Shown here one piece after another: positions 1 to 5,186 of a DNA stretch of 8,256 bases. The notes under the pieces were generated by a model. The model made no database searches, was not told where the DNA came from, and was given only the letters and a program-made list of their open reading frames with translations. Within the stretch, counting starts at the first letter, position 1. Every line of letters begins with the position of its first letter. The DNA is taken from contig CAZDUS010000062.1 of the NCBI GenBank assembly GCA_964508705.1, positions 1-8,256 on the forward strand, in the 5' to 3' direction. This stretch comes from CAZDUS01 sp964508705. GTDB taxonomy: Bacteria; Verrucomicrobiota; Kiritimatiellia; CAIKKV01; CAITUY01. Made by a program: the position numbers and the translations under genes.

Positions 1-1091
1 ATATTCGCCCGCCGCGCCTGGAACGCCTCAAAGTTACTGCATGACGACACTTCCAGCCACGCATTCTGCCCCGGCGCCCACAACTCAATGTCATAGCATT
101 TCGCCGCTGCAAAACTGATGTCGCCCGTGCAAAGACTCAGGACACGGTAATGCAGACCCAACCTTTGCAACACATCCTCCGCATTCGTAACCAACGTCTC
201 CAATTCATCATACGACGTCGACGGCTCCACAAACTTAACCATCTCCACTTTGTCAAACTGGTGGACCCGGATCAGCCCGCGCGTCTCTTTGCCCGCCGCC
301 CCGGCCTCGCGCCGGAAACACGGCGTGTAAGCCGTCAAATACACCGGCAGTTCCCGGTCAATAATCTCATCACGGTAATAATTGGTCACCGGCACTTCCG
401 CCGTCGGAATCAGCCAGAGGTCATCCGTGGCGTGGTACATATCCTCCGCCATCTTCGGCAACTGCCCCGTTCCGACCATGGATGCGGTGTTGACCACAAA
501 CGGCGGCAGCATTTCCGTGTATCCATGCTCCTTAACATGCAAATCCAACATGAACTGGATCAATGCCCGCTGAAGCCGCGCACCCTGCCCGAGAAACAAA
601 GGGAACCCCGAGCCCGTCATCCGTGCGGCCCGCGGGAAATCAAACAGCCCAAGCGCCTCTCCGATTTCCATGTGCCCCTTGGGCTGGAAAGAAAACTCAC
701 AAGGCTTGCCATAAACACGCACCACCTTGTTATCCGCCGCATCCTTGCCAACCGGCAGACTGGAATGGGGAACATTCGGAATACGCAGCAGATTATCCTT
801 CAATCGCGCTTCGAGGTCACGGACTTCAGTATCCTTCTGGGTTATCAAGTCCCCCAGTTCACGCATGGCCTTCTGCTGGACTGTTGTGTCCTGCCCCTTC
901 CCGCGTAACATGCCAATTTCCTTGGACACCACATTCCGCTGGTTCTTTAACGCCTCCGTCTCGGTGACCAATTTCCTGCGGCTGGCGTCATCCGCCACCA
1001 CGGCATCCAGAAACTCTGTGCTGTGTCCCCGCGCCGCAAGGCCATTCCGGACCACATCCTCTTTTTCACGAATCAACTTGATGTCCAACAT
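1..1091 (-). CDS. serS: Seryl-tRNA synthetase, partial (3' end beyond the left edge)
   Basis: Cytoplasmic class II aminoacyl-tRNA synthetase that activates serine with ATP and charges tRNA-Ser (and tRNA-Sec where present). I translated 363 codons from the reverse strand. The protein starts MLDIKLIREKEDVV, typical of SerRS. Residues about 26-100 are rich in charged residues and form the long coiled-coil arm that grips the tRNA-Ser variable arm. The catalytic domain follows, with a motif-1 proline pair near P196-P197, the serine-binding TAE loop at 230-232, and motif 2 starting FRREAG at 259-264 and running on to HQFDKVE. The frame is still open at the edge, so motif 3 and the C-terminal part (roughly 60 residues for a usual 420-430 aa enzyme) are outside the window. 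The ATG at 1091 is chosen because GGGGTGAG sits 2 nt upstream of it and the family N-terminus begins there. The gene is separated from the upstream exchanger by 188 nt and has its own promoter candidate. Identification is firm. Confidence 0.97.
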   Translation of the reverse strand, partial: MLDIKLIREKEDVVRNGLAARGHSTEFLDAVVADDASRRKLVTETEALKNQRNVVSKEIGMLRGKGQDTTVQQKAMRELGDLITQKDTEVRDLEARLKDNLLRIPNVPHSSLPVGKDAADNKVVRVYGKPCEFSFQPKGHMEIGEALGLFDFPRAARMTGSGFPLFLGQGARLQRALIQFMLDLHVKEHGYTEMLPPFVVNTASMVGTGQLPKMAEDMYHATDDLWLIPTAEVPVTNYYRDEIIDRELPVYLTAYTPCFRREAGAAGKETRGLIRVHQFDKVEMVKFVEPSTSYDELETLVTNAEDVLQRLGLHYRVLSLCTGDISFAAAKCYDIELWAPGQNAWLEVSSCSNFEAFQARRAN

Positions 1092-1093
1092 AT

Positions 1094-1101
1094 CTCACCC
1101 C
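1094..1101 (-). promoter_or_regulatory. Ribosome binding site of serS
   Basis: On the minus strand GGGGTGAG lies just before the ATG at 1091. The GGGGTG core is 4 nt from the start codon, which fixes the serS start. Confidence 0.6.
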
Positions 1102-1152
1102 GATGTTTTCAGTCTTTGCAAGAATGGCTCGCATGCTACACAAGCCAAAACG

Positions 1153-1181
1153 AGTATGCAACGGCCACCCACACCTGTCCA
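1153..1181 (-). promoter_or_regulatory. Candidate sigma70-type promoter for serS
   Basis: Reading the minus strand, TGGACA (1181-1176, five of six matches to TTGACA) is followed after 17 nt by CATACT (1158-1153, four of six matches to TATAAT). This predicts a transcript start near 1146 and a leader of about 55 nt before serS. The leader shows no T-box or other recognisable attenuator. Found by eye, with consensus matching only. Confidence 0.45.
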
Positions 1182-1233
1182 AAATAAAGTTTATCGATCG
1201 CAGACGCACAGGCCCAGCATGGAGTTAGTGATC

Positions 1234-1258
1234 ATAATGACCGCGCCATATTCATTAT
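1234..1258. repeat. 7-bp inverted repeat between exchanger gene and serS
   Basis: ATAATGA (1234-1240) and TCATTAT (1252-1258) are perfect inverted copies around an 11-nt loop. They lie just downstream of the exchanger stop codon and upstream of the serS promoter candidate. The stem is AT-rich with no following T-tract in either direction, so it is not a convincing intrinsic terminator. It could be an operator, a weak mRNA 3' structure or chance. Confidence 0.3.
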
Positions 1259-1279
1259 CAAAGGCCACCCCAAGCCGCA

Positions 1280-2266
1280 TCAGTGGGCCTTGCCAACCAT
1301 CGCCGTGCTGACCAGATAAGCAGTATACCCCACGAAACATGCCAGCAACACAACACCCTCGACACGATTGATGCGCCCCGGCCCCCGAAATCCATAACCA
1401 ATCACGAACAGCGATACAGTGACCACAGCCATCACCAGAATGTCCCGGCTCAATATTTCAGCCTCAGCCTTCAGCGGCTGAATCAATCCAGCTATGCCTA
1501 CAACCGCCAGCGTGTTAAAAAGATTCGAACCCAGTATATTTCCCAGGGCTATATCATGCTCCCCTTTGCGCGCCGCGATTACCGACGACGCCAGTTCCGG
1601 CAGCGAAGTCCCAACTGCAACAATCGTCAGGCCGACAATCAGATCACTGACCCCAAATCCACGGGCCATTTCCACAGCCGCCCAAACCAGGATCCGGGAA
1701 CTGATAATCAGCAGCACCAGCCCTGCCACCACCCAGAAAATGGCGCGGCGAATAGGCATATCATGCTCTTTCAGTTCCTGCTCTACCTCACTGCCCAGCG
1801 CGTCTCTCTTCCCTTTAAACCCTTGCCGGAATGTCCACACCATCAACCCGCCAAACACGGCCAGCAACACTGCGGCATCGATCCGGGTTATCTCACCATC
1901 CATCAATTGCCAAGCCGCCAAGGCGGTTACCGCCGTCAGGACAGGCAACTCCTTGCGCAAGACCTGGGAATGAACCGTAATGGGATTGATAAGCGCCGAT
2001 ATTCCCAAAATTAGGGCGATATTGGTAATATTGGATCCGTAAGCATTCCCGAGCGCAATGCCAGGATTCCCCTGCGTGGCGGCAAGCGCCGAAACCATCA
2101 TCTCCGGCGCCGAGGTGCCAAAGCCTACAATCACCATACCAATCAACAACGGCGGCATACCGAAGTGACGAGCCGCCGAAGCGGACCCATCCACAAAACG
2201 ATCAGCACTCCAGACCAACAACGCCAACCCGGCAACAATCGCAACTATAACCAGTGTCATATCCAT
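1280..2266 (-). CDS. CaCA-family calcium/sodium antiporter (YrbG-like)
   Basis: Inner-membrane cation exchanger of 328 aa, close to the usual size of bacterial YrbG-type members (about 325 aa). These use a cation gradient to move Ca2+ or a similar ion out of the cell. It has the duplicated family architecture of two inverted halves, each with an alpha repeat. Alpha-1 has GFGTSAPE at residues 48-55 and GNAYGSNITN at 73-82. Alpha-2 has AVGTSLPE at 217-224 and GNILGSNLFN at 242-251. The two acidic residues expected to line the ion site, E55 and E224, are both present. A charged cytoplasmic loop (about 148-170) separates the halves, and about ten hydrophobic segments are visible. The ATG at 2266 is preceded by GAGAGGA with a 5-nt spacer. 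It is the fourth gene of the minus-strand block, 47 nt after tsaE. The ion specificity (Na+, K+ or H+ as counter-ion) cannot be read from sequence alone. Confidence 0.93.
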   Translation of the reverse strand: MDMTLVIVAIVAGLALLVWSADRFVDGSASAARHFGMPPLLIGMVIVGFGTSAPEMMVSALAATQGNPGIALGNAYGSNITNIALILGISALINPITVHSQVLRKELPVLTAVTALAAWQLMDGEITRIDAAVLLAVFGGLMVWTFRQGFKGKRDALGSEVEQELKEHDMPIRRAIFWVVAGLVLLIISSRILVWAAVEMARGFGVSDLIVGLTIVAVGTSLPELASSVIAARKGEHDIALGNILGSNLFNTLAVVGIAGLIQPLKAEAEILSRDILVMAVVTVSLFVIGYGFRGPGRINRVEGVVLLACFVGYTAYLVSTAMVGKAH

Positions 2267-2271
2267 TGCAT

Positions 2272-2278
2272 TCCTCTC
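2272..2278 (-). promoter_or_regulatory. Ribosome binding site of the exchanger gene
   Basis: GAGAGGA on the minus strand, 5 nt before the ATG at 2266, lies in the 47-nt gap after tsaE. It supports this start over the second methionine codon two codons later. Confidence 0.6.
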
Positions 2279-2313
2279 TTTCTGATTCCTGCCAATTCAC
2301 GCCTGCCATGTGT

Positions 2314-2754
2314 TTACTCATGCAAAGTCTGGCGTGACTTGACCGTAATCCGGCGGGCATGTTCGTTATCCATGGTTTCAAAATAGAGATGAACGGTATC
2401 GGGGGGGAATAAATCCAAGGCCCGCTCCGCCCATTCAACCGCCGTGATCCCTTCAACCTCGAAATACTCCTCCAGCCCCAGCATCAAGGCGTCATCAGAA
2501 TTGCGGATTCTATAGAGATCCACATGCACCAAAGGACGGATCCCCTTATATTCATGCACTAAGGTAAACGTGGGACTGGTCACCGGTCGGTCAATCCCCA
2601 GCGCTGCCGCCAACCCCTGCACAAAACAGGTCTTCCCGCCACCCATATCCCCATGCAATGCCAGCACCACTCGCCCCGTAAGTTGCTTCAACAGATGCCG
2701 GGCCAGTTTGTGTGTATCCGCCACACTGCGCGATTCAATAACAAGTTCGTTCAT
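2314..2754 (-). CDS. tsaE: tRNA threonylcarbamoyladenosine biosynthesis ATPase TsaE
   Basis: Small P-loop ATPase (YjeE family) that works with TsaB and TsaD in the cytoplasm to transfer the threonylcarbamoyl group to A37 of ANN-decoding tRNAs. The 146 aa length is normal for the family. The Walker A motif GDMGGGKT is at residues 35-42. The family-typical TSPTFTLVHEY follows at 59-69, HVDLYR at 77-82, and VEWAER at 106-111, which holds the conserved tryptophan and glutamate. The ATG at 2754 overlaps the thiL stop as ATGA, so translation is probably coupled. A weak GGGAA lies 5 nt before the ATG. A seven-cytosine run on the coding strand encodes F116-P117-P118. Its partners tsaB and tsaD are not in the window. 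Adjacency of tsaE and thiL is seen in many bacteria. Identification is firm. Confidence 0.96.
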   Translation of the reverse strand: MNELVIESRSVADTHKLARHLLKQLTGRVVLALHGDMGGGKTCFVQGLAAALGIDRPVTSPTFTLVHEYKGIRPLVHVDLYRIRNSDDALMLGLEEYFEVEGITAVEWAERALDLFPPDTVHLYFETMDNEHARRITVKSRQTLHE

Positions 2755-3770
2755 CTTGGTTCCCGAAAATGTTCATATCCCCTGATTGCTAACGGACCTA
2801 CCTTCCCTTTCCAAGCCAATTCCACCTTACCCACCACCTTTGTCACCTTACCAATAGCCGTACATTCCAACTGAAACTTTCTCCTCCATGCCGCTTCAAA
2901 GCACGCCGCCTTTCGAGCGGACACAGTAAATAATAATTCAAAATCTTCTCCATCACTCAAAGCGTGCTCCAATGCCGTTCCGTCCAGTCCCTTAGCCCTC
3001 CCTGCTCCCTGCATTCCAATTCTCCCTCGGCACTCGGCTCTCTTTTCTCCCTGCTCCCTCCCCATCCGGCGCGCCGCACCCGACACCGGCAGCACTTCCG
3101 CCTCCACGACCACACCCACCCCGCTAGCCTTTACCAACCGCGGCACGTCAGCCGCCAGCCCGTCGCTCACATCCATCATCGCCGTCACCCACCCGTTCTC
3201 CCTCAACCACTGCCCCTCCGCCACCCTCGGCTCAACCTTCAAGTGCCGCCCCAACAAAGACCCGCCAAGTTTTCCGGTAACGTAAAGCCGGTCGCCGGGC
3301 TTGGACCCGGACCGCAACACCGCCTTGCCGCGCGGCACTCTCCCGACCGCAAACACATGCAATTCCAACGCCGGTCCTCGCGAGGTATCCCCGCCAACAA
3401 TTGCCACCCCATATCGACTCGCCATCGCCGCCGCCCCGCGATACACCGCCTCAATCCGGGCACACGACATCCCCGCCGGCGCTACCAGATCAATTAATAT
3501 CCACAGGGGTTCCCCCCCCATCGCCGCAATATCACTTAGCACCCGTCCCACTGCCTTACGCCCCACCAATCCCCCCGCTGCAGTAGCCTCGAAATGGACC
3601 CCCTCAATCACCGGATCACTTTTCAGCAACAAGTCAAAATCACCCCCGTGCGCACCCCGCACCACGGCACAGTCATCACCGATCCCGGCCATCACATCAC
3701 GCCGCCCCGGCACCAGCCGTGCAAGCCGCTCAATCAATCGGTTTTCCCCTATATCCATCACAGTCTTCAC
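2751..3770 (-). CDS. thiL: Thiamine-monophosphate kinase ThiL with an unusual internal insertion
   Basis: Cytoplasmic enzyme that phosphorylates thiamine monophosphate with ATP to the active cofactor thiamine diphosphate. It is 339 aa. The N-terminal half has the IGE...LIERL opening, GDD at 31-33 for metal-nucleotide binding, and GGDTS at 126-130. The second half has MMDVSDGLAAD (198-208) and SDGEDFELLF (272-281). This last is a variant of the usual SGGEDYELLF, with Asp replacing the first Gly. About 43 residues separate LP (227-228) from this motif, where the family normally has about 20. The extra stretch is basic and low-complexity and is encoded by a repeat-rich purine-biased segment. The start is read as GTG at 3770 because GGGGAAGGA lies 6 nt upstream. 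An ATG four codons later (3758) is possible but poorly spaced. The start codon is 3 nt after the MFS stop, and the stop overlaps tsaE by 4 nt. Its role is clear; whether the insertion is tolerated is inference. Confidence 0.94.
   Translation of the reverse strand: MKTVMDIGENRLIERLARLVPGRRDVMAGIGDDCAVVRGAHGGDFDLLLKSDPVIEGVHFEATAAGGLVGRKAVGRVLSDIAAMGGEPLWILIDLVAPAGMSCARIEAVYRGAAAMASRYGVAIVGGDTSRGPALELHVFAVGRVPRGKAVLRSGSKPGDRLYVTGKLGGSLLGRHLKVEPRVAEGQWLRENGWVTAMMDVSDGLAADVPRLVKASGVGVVVEAEVLPVSGAARRMGREQGEKRAECRGRIGMQGAGRAKGLDGTALEHALSDGEDFELLFTVSARKAACFEAAWRRKFQLECTAIGKVTKVVGKVELAWKGKVGPLAIRGYEHFREPR
2823..2852 (-). repeat. In-frame 21-nt-spaced direct repeat near the thiL 3' end
   Basis: CACCTTACC on the plus strand occurs at 2823-2831 and again at 2844-2852, exactly seven codons apart. 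In ThiL this gives GKV twice (about residues 307-316), with a third related KGKV at 321-324. It may be a small internal duplication or simply lysine/valine-rich coding sequence. Confidence 0.35.
2998..3059. repeat. Repeat-rich segment within thiL (13-bp direct repeats and a 7-bp tandem)
   Basis: CTCCCTGCTCCCT occurs exactly at 2998-3010 and at 3047-3059, with a 49-nt offset. Between them lies a tandem heptamer, CTCGGCA then CTCGGCT, at 3026-3039. On the thiL coding strand the segment is strongly purine-rich. It falls on the part of ThiL that is longer than the family norm (about residues 234-262). It reads like a simple-sequence or dispersed-repeat unit inserted in frame. Origin and wider copy number cannot be judged from one window. 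Confidence 0.6.
3512..3519. repeat. Eight-base homopolymer (C8 on plus, G8 in the thiL coding strand)
   Basis: Eight consecutive C on the plus strand cover the end of codon 84 to the start of codon 87 (MGGE) of ThiL. The run is in frame as given. Confidence 0.8.
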
Positions 3771-3773
3771 ACT

Positions 3774-5027
3774 TCATCCTTCCCCATGCGCCCTATCCGT
3801 TAAAAACAACGAAATCACCGCGCCGACCGCCAGAAACGCCGCCCCCACCATGAAGGAATATGACGCCGCCTCTTGCGCGTGGTGGTCACGTAACCACGCA
3901 ATGATCTGGGGCCCCACGATCCCTGCCGCCGACCAAGCCGTCAGTACCACCCCATACACGACCGGCATCAATTTGCCACCAAACACATCCATCACGAAGG
4001 ACGGCATCGTCCCGAATCCACCCCCATAGCAAAGCAACACATAGCAAACAAGCGCAGCAAAGACCCACGGATGCCCCACTTTGGCCAGTAGCAGGAACAC
4101 CACCACCTGCGAGAATAACATTATTCGAAAAGTCTGTATGCGCCCGATCCGATCCGATAGCCCGCCCCAGAAAAACCTACCTGCTCCGTTGAACAATGAA
4201 CTCACCGCAATCAATGTCGCCCCATAGGCCGCCAACGTCGCCCCAGCCATTTCTGGACTATGTTTCCTCAGCAAATCCTGCAACAGCGGCGATTGAAATC
4301 CAATCAACGCAATCCCCGCGACAATATTGCAGAAGAATATCGTCCATATCATCACGAACTTCCAAGACAACAAGCTCCCGCCTGCCGTTACCACCGCCTC
4401 CTGCTTCTTACCTTCGTCCCTATACCCCTCGACCACAAAACCCGGTGGCGGATTTCTCAACAATGAACCACAGGCCGTGGCTATCACAATAAACACTCCT
4501 CCTAACAGTCCAAACACCAACACCAGATCCCCGCTCGCAATCGACATCAACACCGGGGCCAGCACCTTGCTCATCAACAATGCACCCAATCCAAACCCCA
4601 TGATAACCATCCCGGTCACCAGTCCTTTCTTGTCAGGGAACCACTTCGCCGCCGTGGCCACTGGAGTAACATATCCCAACCCCAACCCCGTCCCGCCTAT
4701 CACCCCATACCCCAGATAGAGCAATATCAACGACTTGAAATGCAACGCCAGCGCCGCCACCAGCGTCCCCCCCCCAAACAACACTCCTCCACAAATCGCC
4801 AAAGCTCGGGGCCCGTATTTCGTCAGATTCTTCCCACCCCAGGCCGCCGCCAGACCCAAAAAGCAAATAGCCAGACTGAACACCCACGCCACCTGGGTAT
4901 TGTTCCAGTGGTAAGTCTCCACAAGCGGTTTCTGGAAATAACTCCACGCATACACCGTCCCCAAACACAACTGCAACGCCGTTCCTGCCGCCGCAATCTT
5001 CCACCGTTTCATTCCCATACTGCCCAT
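3774..5027 (-). CDS. MFS transporter of the oxalate/formate antiporter (OFA) type
   Basis: Twelve-helix inner-membrane carrier, 417 aa from this start. OFA members exchange or take up small carboxylates such as oxalate, formate, pyruvate or lactate, but the substrate here cannot be assigned. The first helix carries LCLGTVYAWSYF, a hallmark of the group. A glycine-rich helix GLGLGYVTPVATAAKWFPDK with GMVIMGFGLG follows, then the cytoplasmic loop between the two six-helix halves. The second half has a motif-A-like GGLSDRIGR and SAAGIVGPQ. The frame is open to an ATG at 5063 (429 aa). I prefer the ATG at 5027 because GGAG lies 4 nt before it, the 5063 codon has no Shine-Dalgarno, and the predicted transcript begins only about 9 nt before 5063. 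The 12 extra residues (KRCYAGTERS and so on) look like untranslated leader. It is the first gene of the thiL-tsaE block. An in-frame run of nine G encodes three glycines after VLF. Confidence 0.88.
   Translation of the reverse strand: MGSMGMKRWKIAAAGTALQLCLGTVYAWSYFQKPLVETYHWNNTQVAWVFSLAICFLGLAAAWGGKNLTKYGPRALAICGGVLFGGGTLVAALALHFKSLILLYLGYGVIGGTGLGLGYVTPVATAAKWFPDKKGLVTGMVIMGFGLGALLMSKVLAPVLMSIASGDLVLVFGLLGGVFIVIATACGSLLRNPPPGFVVEGYRDEGKKQEAVVTAGGSLLSWKFVMIWTIFFCNIVAGIALIGFQSPLLQDLLRKHSPEMAGATLAAYGATLIAVSSLFNGAGRFFWGGLSDRIGRIQTFRIMLFSQVVVFLLLAKVGHPWVFAALVCYVLLCYGGGFGTMPSFVMDVFGGKLMPVVYGVVLTAWSAAGIVGPQIIAWLRDHHAQEAASYSFMVGAAFLAVGAVISLFLTDRAHGEG
3777..3785 (-). promoter_or_regulatory. Ribosome binding site deciding a GTG start for thiL
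   Basis: GGGGAAGGA on the minus strand lies inside the last codons of the MFS gene, 6 nt before the GTG at 3770. This favours the GTG over the ATG at 3758 and suggests that translation of thiL is coupled to that of the transporter. Confidence 0.55.
4767..4775. repeat. Nine-base homopolymer (C9 on plus, G9 in the MFS coding strand)
   Basis: Nine consecutive C on the plus strand read as three glycine codons in the MFS gene, about a quarter of the way into the protein. It is currently in frame. A gain or loss of one base would shift the frame. Confidence 0.8.
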
Positions 5028-5078
5028 AACGCTCCGTTCCGTGCCTGCATAACACCTCTTCATCGAACATGACTTTTT

Positions 5079-5108
5079 ATTATGCTCAAGATCATCTTAT
5101 CAGGTCAA
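5079..5108 (-). promoter_or_regulatory. Sigma70-type promoter for the MFS-thiL-tsaE-exchanger block
   Basis: On the minus strand TTGACC (5108-5103, five of six) is followed after 18 nt by CATAAT (5084-5079, five of six). Transcription should start near 5072. The leader would be about 45 nt to the preferred MFS start at 5027, but too short to hold a binding site for the alternative start at 5063. Confidence 0.6.
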
Positions 5109-5140
5109 TGCCATCATCTTCATTACATACCAATGGCATT
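5107..5140. promoter_or_regulatory. Inverted repeat in the divergent intergenic region, candidate operator
   Basis: AATGCCAT (5107-5114) and ATGGCATT (5133-5140) are perfect 8-bp inverted copies separated by 18 nt. The left arm overlaps the -35 box of the leftward promoter, and the right arm lies about 50 nt before the ABC gene. Such placement suits a dimeric repressor or activator controlling one or both directions. No regulator gene is visible in the window. No strong rightward promoter was found; a weak pair TTACAT-17 nt-TAAATT overlaps this region. Confidence 0.35.
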
Positions 5141-5186
5141 CCGAATAAATTTATGACAAAAAGGACATTCAACCAACCAAACCATC

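Noticed and set aside
150..908. Plus-strand open frame of 252 codons
   Set aside because: It is antisense to serS, whose protein is unambiguous. The Arg/His/Gln-rich composition is typical of a shadow frame.
1092..1279. tRNA or T-box leader ahead of serS
   Set aside because: No cloverleaf arms, T-loop consensus or T-box sequence could be found on either strand.
1283..2014. Plus-strand open frame of 243 codons
   Set aside because: Antisense shadow of the exchanger gene, with no family resemblance.
2998..3072. G-quadruplex in the purine-rich coding strand of thiL
   Set aside because: Each cluster has only three closely spaced G runs. A fourth would need a loop of more than 20 nt, so it is not a canonical quadruplex.
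3301..4029. Long plus-strand open frame (242 codons) across thiL and the end of the MFS gene
   Set aside because: It lies opposite two well-recognised genes, is proline/threonine/serine-rich as expected from the complement of G-rich codons, and has no recognisable domain.
5028..5063. ATG at 5063 as the MFS start
   Set aside because: No Shine-Dalgarno precedes it and the predicted transcript starts only about 9 nt upstream. It is kept as a possible alternative.
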